From Chromera velia (taxonomy: Eukaryota; Sar; Chromeraceae), in assembly GCA_018398765.1 (NCBI GenBank), contig JAHBMJ010001549.1, positions 10,001 to 74,000 of the forward strand: a stretch of DNA of 64,000 nucleotides. The letters are read 5' to 3'. Of the stretch, positions 35,936 to 48,668 are shown one piece after another. Made by a program: the position numbers and the translations under genes. The notes beneath the pieces were generated by a model, which had not been told where the DNA came from, searched no databases, and was given only the letters and a program-made list of their open reading frames with translations. Within the stretch, counting starts at the first letter, position 1. Every line of letters starts with the position of its first letter.

Positions 35936-38900
35936 TCGTAGTAAAGGGGTCGAAAACCAAAAAGCGAAAGACACGAAACTTTGAATCTCAGACAGTAGGA
36001 AACGATGTTGTTAGGGAAATGTTCGACTGATCAATCCCTTTTTCTAACATCCAGATGAGCAAGCACACACGGGCCGAACGAACCGTCGATGTGCATGATG
36101 TGAAATGAAAGCAGGTGCTCATTTTCATTTAATTCCCTTCAGTAAATCAAATCGACTTGTATACTGACGTCTGCAATCGCCTCCTCGAAGGTCTTCTTGA
36201 AGTTCCAGAGATTCTGTGCAACAACCATGAAAGGAAAGAGTGACTCCATCTCCAGTCGGACCGGGTACCCCTCTACCTCCACGCGCAAGCTCTCTGCCTC
36301 GGTCCGCACTCTCTCCAAGACCTCATCCGGAAGACGAGGAAGAGAATGTTCTGCTTCCTGCTTCTCCTTCTCTTTCTCTGCCGCTTCAAGGTCCACTTTT
36401 TCGGCTTTCTGTCCTTCAGAAAACTCGCTCCCTTTCACTGTGTTCACTTCTCCGTTTTCCTCTTCTCCCTCTTCCCCCTGACTTTCTTCATCTTCATCTT
36501 CCAACAACAAAAGGGGACCGGCTTTGAGACGATCCTTTTCCTGTTCACTCTCTCCTCCAGCGCTTTCGGCCTTTTTTCTCTTTCTTTTCTTTTTCTCTTT
36601 TCCTTCCTCCTCCTTCCCTTTCCCTTTTTTCCTTGAGGATCCCTTCACAAAGTCGATTGCTCGCGTCTCTGCACGCATTGCCTCGAGCTCAAACAGAGCA
36701 GCGGCTGTCTGCTTCTCTCCAACCTCTCTGATTTTTTTCAATTCTTCAAGAATTTTGTCGCTCTTCGATTCGACAGACTCCTCAGGAGGAGGGACGGACG
36801 ATTCAGAGGCTGATGGAGCGTTCTGCTTCAATTTGGAGAGAAGGTTGATGTCTTCCTCCAGCTTCTGCATCTGAGTCTTTAGTCTATTTTTTCCGATTGC
36901 AACTGCGTCTTCCGGTTTGTTGTGCAAGTGCTGGAAGAGAGAAACCCTCTTTTCGACCGCAGACGTCAGCCTTTTCTGTTCCTGTTGGAGAAGGGACGAG
37001 GCAGCGAGCATCTCAAGACTTGACTCCGCGATCTGCAAACGGGTCCGCAACCGTTGCCTCCCGGCCTCAGCCTCCGCGTGTCTGAGAGGACTCTCCAGAA
37101 GAGAGAGGACAGCTGTGTGAGAAGAGTCAACGGGTGCTCCCCCCAACGGTGTGGCAGAGTTCTGACGCAAACGCCGAGAAAATTCGTCAAAAAAGAAACT
37201 GGCGTCGTTCCACTGCACAGGCGGAGATTGTGATCCGAGTCTTGTTGAAGATGGGAGAGCCTCTGCGCTGTCTGGCTCTTCATCTTGTTGTCGTTCTGGT
37301 ACATCATCTTCTCTCTTCTCAACCCCCCCTTCCGATGTCGTCTGCATGTGATCGTGTCCCTCTTCATTCTCCCTTCTCTTCTTCCGTATGTGAGTACAAA
37401 CTCCAGTGCGCTCAGCCAAGAGACACGCATACGGGTCATTCCTAAAAGGACACTCTGAGAGAGGGTGTGCGCGCCTCTTCCCTTCTGACGGTGACAGCAT
37501 CAAAGCTGCCAAGGATTCATCTTCATTTTGAGTACCGGTCATTTCAGTGGATGCCCCATTTTTTGACGCTCCACCCTGAAGCATTTCCTCAGCAGCTGCC
37601 CAGCCTCTTTCCATCCGTCCTCGATTTTCTCGCCGTCTCTCTCCCCGATTTCCCCCCCACTCGGCATCTCTCGTTTTCCTTTCCCCTTGCAATAGAAGCT
37701 CAGCAGAAAAGTCGGCACACGCATCTAGCGAACCTGACCCCAGCCTCTCAGCTACCACTTCCTCTACATTCCCCAAACGGTCTCTCGCGTCTTCAAGCAA
37801 CGCTTTCAGCCTCTCTTGCCGCTCCTCTAACGATGCACGCAGTTCTGAAGTCTCCAAAATGTATCTGCAAAGACATTCGCGACAATTGAGTCAACAAACC
37901 GGCTTGTCAAATCTTGAAATTGACGCACTGAACAGCATCACCAAGCCTCAGCTCTATACAAACACACAGCACGTCCAAAAAGGCTGAACATTCGTGCAAG
38001 CAATTTGAGGCACATCGAAGTCTTCGATATTTTCTTCCACCTGCCGCTCTCCGCCTGTCTGTTGGCCTTTGTGCTTCTCTGTCTCTTTTTCTGTGTGCAT
38101 AGATATGTGTCTATCTTTTTCTCTATGCTTCTGTCCCTCTTGTTTCTGCCATTCCCACGACAGACCTTTGCAAACCCCAAGAGGAAGAAATTGCAGCTTC
38201 ATCTTCCTCAAAGGCCAAAGAAGAACGGAAATTCGGGTAGAGGGGAGACCGAAAACGGTCGATCTCCATTTGCAATATTTCTTCTTCCGCCCTGTCTCTA
38301 TCTTCGCCTCTGTCCCTCTCCCTTTCCTTCTCCCCAGGAAGGCGAAAAAATGCTTTCAGGCTCCCTTGGCTCCCATTCACTTCCTTCGCTCCTTCTACAG
38401 CGTCACCTTGCGTGTGTACTTTGTTTTTCTTTTTTTCTTCTTGTGTACCTGTTTGCGGCTCTCGGTGAACAGTCAATGGACAGAGGTGGTCCCTGTTCAC
38501 CGATTCAGCCTGCAAGGGGGTTGGTGAAACTTCTTCCCCCTCTCCCTCCCCCTCCCCTTCCTTTTCGTCCGGTGAGAATGAGAACCTGGGGCTGTCTGTT
38601 TCTTCTTCCTGGTCCCTGAGTTCATCTTCTTCTGCCGTATCCTGCGGGGCCCCGTGAAAAGAGACGTGGCTGCTGATCCACGGAGGCCTCGGGGATGTGA
38701 TTACGCTGTGGCTCGGCGACGTGGGGACAGAGTGCATGAGCGACTTCGTCTTGTCACTCAATCCTTCTCGTTGAGCATCTGCACGACAGCCGATCAGTCA
38801 GTTTGAATGATTGCAGAAAGAGAAAGGCAGAAATCAAAAGAAGGTAGTACAAAGAGAGGTTTACTAGTGGCCGGCCAGCGACGACGTCACACGATTTGAT

Positions 38901-40249
38901 TGCATGTCTTGCCAACAATTGAGCTTGGTTGATTGACCCACCCGCAAAAAGAAACACGTCTGTGTAGCCATATTCCAAATCTCACTCACGTACCGTTTGA
39001 TTTTCGAGATTCCGAACGAGAGCCGTCGTTCGAGCCGCCTGTGCCTCTTTCCCTAGCCTCTACACGGCCCCGGGATAGCATAATTTTCTCTCGGGGGTTC
39101 TCTTCAGTTGACGTTTGGGGAATCCTCTCACCTTTGCTCTTCATGCCTTTTCTTTCCTCCTTTGATACATTTCTTTTCCTCCTATCCTCTCCCACCCTTC
39201 CCTGAGAATCCCTTTTCCTTGCAGCTGTCCTCCTCTTTGACTCGAGGTGCCGCTCTATCACCCCCCGTGTCCACTCTTTGTCCAGACGCTTCCAGTCTAC
39301 TCTCTTTAACCTCTCAATCTCTTCATCCTTATCCCTCTGTCTCCTCTCCTCAGACTGCCACGCAAAAGCTGCCCTCTGGAGCATCAGCAGACAGTGCGGG
39401 TCTTCCACAGCCAGTTTCTCGTGTTCAGTCAAAGATTGGTACCTAAACAAAGTAGGTACGGAAGAAACGAATCAAGGATGGGAGGAACGGGGAAGGACAA
39501 GAGGTGATAAGAAAGTGAGAGCAAAAAGCTACAGCAAGTATTATGACTACGCAAATGAGCATCAAATTGTGGACGCACAGTGTCAAACAAGCCAAAAAGC
39601 AAACAGAACAACGCTCCGATCAAAAGCAAACGATAAAGGTCAAGCGAATGACCATGAAACCAACGAATCGACCGGCCGACCGACCGATCAAACACCCCGC
39701 CAGCCACCCAACCAGTCAACCACCCAGCCAGTCAACCACCCAGCCAGTCAACCACCCAGCCAGTCAGCCAGTGAGGAAGCAAACCCGACGGACCAACGAA
39801 CTAAAAAACGAACGAACGAACGAACGAAAAAACACACCATGGATCTTCCCACAAATCAGAGAGTCGCAATGGTTCCTCAAGTTCGGACAGGCCAAAATTC
39901 TGAGGAGCAGCAGGGAGGTCACTGAGCTGGAGGACTCGCGCCGCCATTGCTGCCTCTCGAAAGTCCTCCCGAGCCTTTCTTCCACAAATCTGCCGAGCTC
40001 CCACGGGCCGAAGCTGTACCCTGCAGACGTGCGGATGAGCATCGGAGAATCAAGGGGAAACTTCAGTTTTCTGAAGGAAATGTTGGAGCGAGAACGTGGG
40101 GAGGGAACTTTCTTTCGAATGAGACTGCTTTTTTGCTCTTGATTCTTCGCGCACTTCATTGTCCATGCACCAACCAGATTTCTTAGCTCCGTGTGCAACT
40201 GGCTGTCTGTCTGTCTGTCAGTTAGTCAGTCGGTCAGTCAAAAGAGACT

Positions 40250-40307
<58 letters not shown>

Positions 40308-41741
40308 TACCTACATTCCTACATACCTACAGACAGACAGACAGACAGACAGACTATATGTTTCTTCTTCTTCTCCCTCTTTTTCTTCATGAACACCACA
40401 GACAAAAAGAAAGAAAGACAGACAGACAGACAGACAGACAGACGAAAAACAAATGTCAGTCTGACTTTGGGGGGGCCATTGGGGAATCCCATACTCTCCT
40501 GAGAGAGGGCAGCTTCGGCCGATTCCCGAAATTTCCTCCCCAGCCAAAGTCCTTTTCCACACTCTGAACAGCCTTGCCTTGCGGACAGATGGTAGGATCT
40601 GTCTGCTTTGTTTTGTCCCTTCTCTCTTTGCCTTTGCACTGCTCTTCCACTTCCCCCCGGCCCTTTTTCAGCCTGACTCTTTCTTCTGCCCGCTCGCGAG
40701 CAGCGTCCAGTTCATCGTGAATGTCTTTCAAACGATGGCGCATCGACTGCATCTCTGAGACCAAGAGCCTTTGAGCAAGCGCCACCTGTCCCCCCTCTTC
40801 AGGGTTGGTTGACCCTCCTGTTGCATCTACCAAGCGCAGAGGGGGCGGGGAATAGTCCTTTAAGCGCCTGCCAAGGAGACTGGCTGTTTGAGGGTTAATA
40901 AGGAGCTCGTCTGCAGCACTGAGAGCGTCAGTAAAACCTTCATGCAACTGCATGCGCAGGCGCGTGATTTCAGACATCGGGATTTGTGTAGAGTCGGGCA
41001 ATGGACATGGGGGGGTGAACGAAGACGGCAACGCCGGAGTGGGTTTTTTTGCAAGGAGACGACAAACAGCCTGAGAGCTTCGTGCATTCACGATCTCTTC
41101 TCCTCGAATCGCATCGAAGACAGGATCCATCTCTCTGCTGTCTTCTGGATGCTTTTCGGGCACTCTCTCGGCAAGTGCTGTCTGGAAAGACCTGGCGTCT
41201 AGGAGAAGAGACGGCACAGTCGCGTCTCCTCCTCCTCTCTTCCTTGCCAAAGGATCACTTGCAGTCTGTCCTGGCGACCGTACAGGTGCACCCGGTTGAA
41301 TGGAGAGAGCAGATCGTGGGTCAGTCGGGATGCCGAGGGGATCGGGGTTTGGAGGGAAGAGGAACTGGTGAAGCTCTGAAAAGGCTGTCTGGCTGTCATG
41401 TCCTGGTGGTGCGAGCTGCAAGAAAATAAAAAAGTAACACTTTTTTTTATCGGCAGGTATATAGATGAGTCCAGCCTGTGATGCAGAAGTCAAATTGCAA
41501 AGGCTGTCATGAGTTGGACTCAAAGGCCACACGGAAACATTTCCTCTTACTAAGTGTTTTGCAGAAGGGATCTATCTAGACGTGGACAGGCTCAGAGGAG
41601 GGGTCAGCCGCTCTGCATGCACTTCCACCATGAAGCTACCCACTGCTCTCTGAGACTGACCATCAACGCCTGCAGCCGCGGATTTTGCTGGAGCTGCCAG
41701 TCGATCTCAATCAGGTCTGCAGTGGGAATCTCTCCCTCCAT
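31964..41741 (-). CDS. Very large hypothetical protein, 8 exons, about 2505 residues (possibly two genes)
   Basis: Exons: 41741-41661, 41415-40466, 40020-39838, 39442-38994, 38778-38166, 37864-36169, 35776-35379 and 35111-31964. Phases match at every junction and the total is 7518 nt, exactly 2506 codons with the stop. I do not recognise the protein. It starts MEGEIPTADLIEIDWQLQQN. Later come charged helical stretches (SEEMQSMRHRLKDIHDEL-like; YQSLTEHEKLAVEDPHCLL; ETSELRASLEERQERLKALL), a Lys/Glu-rich block (about residues 1150-1280) and a short globular piece (QVRVVLLFPTGEPHSFHKI). About residues 1875-2080 form a run of seven PDG-type repeats (LPDGRAVEVPVSSL style). The tail is Arg/Ser-rich. 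Helix-rich scaffold or cytoskeletal protein is a reasonable guess only. If the GTCAGT at 36168 is not a splice donor, the sixth exon ends at a stop at 36139 and a second gene would start at ATG 35794. Confidence 0.6.
35871..35931. repeat. (CT)n-(GT)n microsatellite
   Basis: Lies between the exons ending at 36169 and starting at 35776 of the large minus-strand gene. Confidence 0.95.
40248..40444. repeat. (CA)n-(GA)n and (CAGA)n microsatellites in an intron
   Basis: CA and GA runs (40248-40305), then CAGA blocks (40331-40353 and 40418-40443), all inside the intron between exons 41415-40466 and 40020-39838. Confidence 0.95.
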
Positions 41742-42613
41742 ATCTGCGCCTTCAGTGAGAGAAGCAGCTATGAGGAAAGTCCGTTCCGTAAATGTATGAG
41801 AAAAGGACGGAGAAGAGAAACTTGAATGTCGTCCATTAGGTCATACTTGCAATGCTTCGGAGCGCTTCAAAAATTCGAAGAAATCAATCGTGACAACGGT
41901 GGCGAGTGAAAAAAGGGCTCCTCCACCCGCTCCATACGGGCCCTTTTCTCCCCCCCCGGGTCGTAATTTTTTGGATGGATGTCTTTATTTGGCCTTGCTA
42001 CTGGCGAAATCCCCCCTGTCTGTTGGAAACCCGTTCAGACTCCACAAAAGCGGGCACTTGGCGGTTCGAACTGCTGTTGGGTGGACCAATTTATCGTGTA
42101 AGGTGCACTGAGACAGGCATTGCACGTTCTTCGTCACTTCTTCTGGTGTTACTTGACAGAAGAATGCAAAGCTCTGGTCAATGAATCGCGAAGGGGGTGC
42201 ATGGAATCTCATGTATGTGCATATCGATGCATCACTTGATTCATGTACATGAATGCAGACGTACTGTATAAGCTTCTCTCTTTAGAGTGTCTCTCCGGTC
42301 CTGTATATAAGCTGTACGTACGTATGTGGATGTACACACATCCCTTTTATACATGGTAAGATGCATACTGGCCCGACACAGGACCAGAGAGACACTAAAG
42401 AGACTTTTATACATGCACTCGTAATATTCATATATAGAGAGAGTGGAGCACTGCAACATGCATGCATGCCCGCGTATATCGCACTTGCAACATATACACA
42501 TACCCTGGACATTAATTTGTGTGCATTTTTATAAAAACTAAGTTATAGATGCATTCAACTTTAAAGAAATCTGGTCCTGGAGAAAATTTACTTTTCAAAT
42601 CATTTACTGTCAT
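41742..42613. other. Intergenic region
   Basis: Upstream flank of the large minus-strand gene, becoming AT-rich with short palindromes built of GCATGC/TGCATG. No gene is supported. Confidence 0.5.
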
Positions 42614-43522
42614 TTAACATTGACATAAAACTTTTCTTTCCTTGCAATTTGCGACACAAAGTCTGATTTCTCTGTTCTTTCCCTGGGTGCACCGCTCATC
42701 TCCAAAGTAAGGGGGGTGTGCAGGGTTTGCACGACAGATTTCACACTGCGTGACAGGGCGATGAGCCGGCCTGGAAGGCTCAGTCTCAGTGGAAGGAAGC
42801 ATTCTGTTGCATCTCCGGACTCCCCCGCAGACTCTAAGGGGGCCTTCGCATTTAAAACACAAGGCTTTTACGTGCAACCATAAGAGTTTCAGCTCTCCCA
42901 TCCACACACCTTGCTCATCTATCAAGAGATCCCTCCATTCAGGACCCCAGACTCAAAGAAGGGTTTCCACTGTGTGTAGTTCTGTCTCTCCGCTGTGAAA
43001 CTTGCTGAAAAAAGATCTTTTCACTGGCGTGTGCTTTAACTGAGGCCGTGCCTTGGTCACTATTCCCTCACCCCAGAGAGCAGCTATCAATCCAAGTGCC
43101 CAATCTGCTTCTGCCTTCAACCCTGCTTCCTCTGTCTTAACAACATCCACCACATAGAGACGGACTGTCTCTCTCTTCATGCATTTTTCCCAATCTGTCC
43201 CCCATTCTGCAGAGAAATAAAATTTAAAATTATGTCGGCCGGGAATCCCCCACACGTGATGCTCAGCAATCGTGAAAGCCCTCTTCTCCCCATCTCGGGG
43301 GCCCGCTTTCTGCAACCCTGCCCACACTCTGAAAGTCCCCTCGTCAGTGGTGCCTGTAATGACATACGGCACAAAGTCTCCCACTTTCACTTTCCTACAA
43401 GCAAACTTCTAATTTCTCTCTTCTAACACTTGCACAAGAAGTGCTCTGTCTATCCACACAGCCTCTGCTTCCTTTTGAATCGACCTCCAGATCTCAATTA
43501 ACAAAGGAGGAAGTGTGCGCAT
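42614..43522 (-). pseudogene. Unknown protein, one frame broken by two stop codons
   Basis: From ATG 43522 one reading frame runs 303 codons to 42614, interrupted only by TAG at 43411-43409 and TGA at 42955-42953, with no frameshift. Before, between and after the stops the translation is protein-like: LIEIWRSIQKEAEAVWIDRA; then VGDFVPYVITGTTDEG, AFTIAEHHVWGIPGRHNF and FYFSAEWGTDWEKC; then WRDLLIDEQGVWMGELKLLW. The last part has Cys pairs (CFKC, CEIC and further single Cys) that look like a zinc-binding module. I do not recognise the family. Short introns spanning the stops are possible but the splice sites are poor. A degraded single-copy gene or retroelement protein is the likelier reading. 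Confidence 0.6.
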
Positions 43523-44275
43523 TGTTGCTTACAGGTAACGAAGCCGCAATCCCCCCTGCCCAGCTTCAGGGCGGCCGCAAAAGAAAAAAATTGGCTCCTT
43601 TAGGGCTCTAAAGCTCGGGATCTGCCGGACAAGTCTTCCAGATGGGGGTTTGGACTTTCATTTTTCTTCTTAACCTCTCTCACTGACAGTAGAAATCACA
43701 ACAGGAGCGTGAAAAAAAGACCTCAGTGGAGATGGCATGTAATGATCAGATATATGCATGCAATCTTCATCGCATGCATGTTACATCTGTATTGGTAGAC
43801 GGGCATCAATGCGCGGCGCTCCGGCGGCGTGGCCCAGAAAAGGGCCCACAAACTAATGTCCAGGGTATACACTTTCCCGGTCCGAGCGCGCGTAAAACTT
43901 GAGCAACACGTGAGCAACACGCGTGTGCATGCATGCAACACGTGAGCAACATGTGAGCAACACCGGAGCAACACGCGTGAGCAAGTTAACTATACATAAA
44001 AACAACGCGCGCGCTGAACCAACACTCCAGCAACACATGATCGACCTAGCAACACCTCATATATATATATAAGAAAGTAAAACTTAAATCCATGCATTGT
44101 CTTTTTGTTTGTGTTCATGACGTGCCGCCCGCGAATTCCACGCAATCAATTGATATGGTGAGCTGACCGATCTGCTCTCCTGATTTGTTTGTGTTTGATC
44201 TGTGCTCACACGAACTCCTCCCGCGGCTTCAGCTTGACGAAACGTTTTCCAAAAAAATTCACAGTCCTTTTCAAC
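43523..44275. other. Intergenic region with minisatellite
   Basis: This is the upstream region of the SIR2-like gene. It holds the GAGCAACACGT-type tandem repeat and an (AT)n run (44060-44070). No promoter element is recognised. Confidence 0.5.
43899..44055. repeat. Degenerate 11-bp minisatellite (GAGCAACACGT)
   Basis: About nine imperfect copies of an 11-bp unit centred on AGCAACACGTG, some separated by GC-alternating linkers, about 220 bp upstream of the SIR2-like start codon. Confidence 0.8.
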
Positions 44276-46864
44276 ATGCCGCAGCTAGAAGTTCCGTCCC
44301 AGCTTGTGGAGGAAATCAATCGGGGTAACTGCGTTGCCTTCCTTGGTGCGGGTTTTTCTGCTGCACAGGGGTTGCCTAACTGGAAGGCGCTGTTGCAGCA
44401 GTGTCTAAGTCGTCAGCAGTCGGTGCAGACTGCTGCCGGAAATGCGTCACAAAGTGACCAGGCTCTGTTGCTGCACGTCCAGTCAATGCTTGACAAGGAC
44501 CAATTGTCACAGCAAGAGCTGTGGGAATGCGCACAGGCCCTTGAAAAGGCGGCTGGTCGAGAGGCATTCCTGGATTCTATCAGAGAATCCCTGGAGGTGA
44601 GTGACCTGAAAGAGCCGATGAAAAAACGGTTGGAGCTGATCAACACCATTCCATTTTGCGCAATCTTGACGACAAATTTTGATTCTATTCTGCCGGGGCA
44701 CTGTTTCATGGACAGCGAATTCCAGCCTGCCAGCATTCTGCGCACTGATTGGGCTTCTGTAGAGCGTAACGTATGGAATAACCTTCTGGGTCTGCACAGA
44801 GGTCGAAATGAGTCTGTGCACCACGCTCACACCCTGAAACTCCACGGGGACATCAAGAGTAAAAAGGAGGTGGTGATCACACGAGAGGACTACAGAAAGA
44901 AGATACACGAGACGCCTGGGTATCTCTCCTTCCTCACCTCTCTATTTGCCACGAAGACGATTTTATACATGGGCTTTTCCTTTTCGGATCAGTACATCAA
45001 CGACATCAGGGGAGAAGTCAGTGGTTAGACTTAATCCAGGCAGTGTTACGAAAAATGCAGATTTTCTGTGCATATGTGTAAATGTCTTCTCCGCATGAGC
45101 AGGGAATGCCATAGGATGAATTCGATGAAAGTGGCTTGTCTGTTTCTTTTTCTGTTTGGCAGAAAGCAACTTTTGGATGTACGTCGTTTTTATCACAAGT
45201 TTGGAGCTGTGTGTATGAGATGAGATGGACTTAAGACCATCCTTTCTAGCCAAGATACCCAGGCGCTTTGCAAGCAAGAATCGTGAAGGATGCGTTGAGT
45301 GACGGGATTTCCCTCACGAAGAGGCTTGTTCATCGCATGAAATGAAAACACGGAAAGCAAGAGAAGGGAAAAGCCAGGTAGCATTTTGGAAGAGACATGT
45401 TTATCCAGAGACCGCCAGGTGAGTCTGCATGATTTGTCAGGCTCTGCAGATGACTCGCCAGATAGATACGACTCAGCAAGTTTGGAGATGAGTTGCAATG
45501 CGTCCTATTTATTTGGCAACAGCAAGAAAGAGAAATTAGTCAGATGGTCAGAAAAAAACTGCCAGACAATCAGAGTACGATGTCTATCTGTTCTCCTCGG
45601 AATTGCTCCCCTTCTGCCTTCCTGCCTGCCTGCCTGCCCTCATGTTTTCCTGTTTTTGTATCTGCACATCAGGTTCTGAGCATGCTTCGTTACAATCGCG
45701 AATCTCTTCGGGAGACCCCGCTTGCCTACGCCATCATGGACAATGTCCCTCTCGCTAGGCAGGAGGTAGGGGGGGAATGAAGAGGAATCGGGGCATCATT
45801 CTTGAATGCATGAGAGCAGCATCTTTTCGGATTGAAGGCCGACATCTATGCTTTCCACTGGCTACAGTTTCTCCTACTTGACTGCGTTTTGTAATTTGCC
45901 TGCCAGGCCCTCCACCAATAGGAAGGGAGAGACCAAGCGATATGATAAGTCAAACACACGCACTCACATGTGAGTGCCCCACAATTGCTTTTTGCTGCTC
46001 TCTCTCTCTCTCCCTGTCTCTCCTTTTACCTGCCCGTCCGTCTATTTGGATCTGATATACAAACTCAGATTGCATCGCTCTGCTTGCACACAGAACCGGA
46101 TGTTTCTTTCTGACAACTCGTCTTCTGCTGGAACTTCTGATTCTACAGAAGATGATCACTCACCCACTCACTCACTCACTCAGTCACTCACTCACTCACT
46201 CACTCACTCACTCACTCAGACTGCATAAGACCGCCCTGGCTTTTCTACGGTTTGTCATCTGAACACTCGATCCATGCAGGTGATGAATTTTGACGTCCGA
46301 GACCCAAAGGACTGGGGCCTCTTCGAGGACTGGCTGCTGGCGGTGCACAAGCACACATCTCCTGTTCCCCTGCTGGCAAAAATGTTGAGAGGGAAGAGGG
46401 TGTTTTGGGTCCACACAAAAGAATCAAACCAGACTTACCACGCCATTCTCCAGAAAGCAAAGACATATCCTCTCGACGGACAGGGCCCGGGTCAGAGTCA
46501 GCGATCGATGGAAAACTTTGCTCTCATGGCGTGCGTCAACAAGAACGGGGAGAAGGCAGTGCAAGACTGCCTGGACGAGGTAGAGAAATTATGGGCAATC
46601 GAGCCCCCGCGACCGAACGAGTGCACTACCGTGGTCATCTCGATGTTCGGACAGCATTACAAAATGGCCCGCCGTCTCCTCGAGGGGTTGCAGAAACTTG
46701 TGGCCCCGCACATTGAGGTGCCTGTTCTGGTCACGTCTGGCGTCTCCAGGTGCGTTCCTCAGGCGCTGTTGTTCCGCCTGTGCGTCTTTTGATTCCCCTT
46801 CTTGGTCCAAAGGCTAAGCCACAGAGTCTACACAAACGTGCGTGCGTGCACACTCACTCACTCA

Positions 46865-46914
<50 letters not shown>

Positions 46915-47415
46915 CACACGGTCGGACACTCTTAGGTAGATATTCGCGCATCTCTAGCTCTCTCTCTCTCTCCCTCCACGCCCTCACTTTTATCTTCTTG
47001 GGTCTCACTCCTCCCGGCCCTCTCATTCCTATGGCTCGCATCTCCAAATCATGCTCAGCCTTCTAGGTAAGCGTATAAGGGTCTCTCCTAGGGTAAGCAA
47101 AGAGAACTGAAGGTGACGTCAACGAAGACATATTGATCCTCACCGTCGATGATAAGTCTGGCTGCGTATCCCTGCATACATGGTTCGTTCATTCACAGGT
47201 CTGCGTCAGAGTCTCAGGCTCGGTCGAACTCCGTGACTGCGATTGCGCTCCCAACTCTCCTTCCTGTGATTGTCTTTGGCTGGAATTTCAAAGTGGAGGA
47301 TCGATCGGCAGTTGTTCGCAGTCTGGGAGCTCACAGCTACTGCTACAGTTTCGAAGCGCTTCTGAGGAACATCCAAAAGGTAACGAAGCAGCGCGACGCC
47401 CTTCACGACATTTAA
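44276..47415 (+). CDS. SIR2-like (SIR2_2-type) protein with C-terminal degenerate receiver-like domain
   Basis: Four exons: 44276-45016, 45673-45765, 46280-46749 and 47199-47415. They sum to 1521 nt, exactly 507 codons with the stop. Residues 20-260 form a SIR2-type NAD-binding fold. They carry the Gly-rich FLGAGFSAAQGLPNW (residues 22-36), TTNFD (132-136), the HTLKLHGD block with likely catalytic His190, and LYMGFSFSD (about 230-238). SIR2_2 domains of this kind are NAD-consuming effectors in bacterial anti-phage systems. The C-terminal part has strand/helix spacing like a response-regulator receiver: KRVFWVHTKESN, FALMACVNKNGEKAV, CTTVVISMFGQ, VPVLVTSG, GAHSYCYSFEALL. The acidic pocket is replaced (H-T after the first strand, no Asp after the third), so phosphorylation is unlikely. 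Start ATG 44276 is chosen because the NAD-binding motif follows at the usual distance. The architecture suggests acquisition from bacteria followed by intron gain (inference). Confidence 0.8.
46153..46220 (+). repeat. (ACTC)n microsatellite in SIR2-like gene intron
   Basis: Tandem CACTCACT units just upstream of the exon starting at 46280. A (CA)n run lies at 46867-46919 in the next intron. Confidence 0.95.
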
Positions 47416-48583
47416 ACATCATTTTCTATACAAAATTCATGTAACAAGCTTCAAGTTGAAGATAGACTCACCAATTTAATATAACTATATAAATCTTTGT
47501 TTTATACCGTAGCAGCTAGTCTTTTCTTGAAAAGAAGCATAAATGCATAACTAACAATCTTGAAAATATTATATAGAATGTCAGCAGTAATTGCTAGTAA
47601 AAATAAATGCAAAACTTGAAAGCTAACACCTAGGCTAGCACGTCGAACGGTGACTCAAACCTTACTTAATTTCATATTAGCGTAGGTGGTCAATCCTCCA
47701 CAAAGCTATGCAAAAGTTTAAATAGGGATCGTTTCTATGCTTAGTCTTATACTGAATCTTGCCTGAAGCTGCGACGTAACCTGCTTCAATCCACAAGTTA
47801 TGTTATCTCAATCAGTACACGTATCGCTTCTATTTTTTTGAAAGTTATATATATAATGGAACTAGACGTGGGAGCATGCCTGAGCATATATGGTTTAAAA
47901 ACATAACTTAATGTTGCTCAGAACTTGAATGAATCAATGTTAGATGAAAGACATTTTCTAAAATATTTTAAAGTATTTCCACTGAAGTAATCGTCATCAT
48001 GATTATCAGAATAATGTTAAAAGAAAAAAATGGGGCTGAGAAGTGTAGCTAGAAAGGCGGTTAACTAGGCGGTTAATAATATAACTTAATATAAGTTTGC
48101 CAAACATGACTTCATGCATAATATGATGATTGAGGGTTTTTTCATGCATGCTGCGTCCCCATATATGAGAGGCGGATCTAACCTAGTTTGTCGATTTGTT
48201 CTGTTTTAAAAGTACCAGCGATGAAAATAGGCGTGACTTCGATCACCCTGATACAGCTGATTAATCGTGGCTTCACAACAGGTTGAACAATCAAAAGAGA
48301 GAGAAAAGAGACAGAGGGGATGCACAGCAGAACCTTCGAGACACTTCAGTTCTTTCATTGAAAAAAGGCTACCCTTTTAATCAGAAAGACCTTAATTGTG
48401 CAGAGGTGCATCCCGCACGTTTTCCATCCCTTCAAAGAACTCCTACTTTAAACACCCCATCAAAACTCTTTCTTTAAACTCAGTTCCCCAAACTTTTCCG
48501 ATTCGATCATTTGCTTACGCTTTTACCCATCCCTCTTCTTTCTTCTCATTTTCTTCTCGCATTGCCAAAGAAATTCCTTCAGT
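47416..48583. other. AT-rich intergenic region
   Basis: No gene is seen. The sequence is AT-rich and then, from about 48290, becomes GA-rich, leading into the retroelement. The 5' end of the retroelement may lie here. Confidence 0.5.
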
Positions 48584-48668
48584 TTGCGCCTTATATATAT
48601 TCCTTCAGTTTGTAAAGAGCTGCGAAGGGAGTTTTGGAAAGAGTGGCGGAAAGAGAAAGAGAAAGAGA

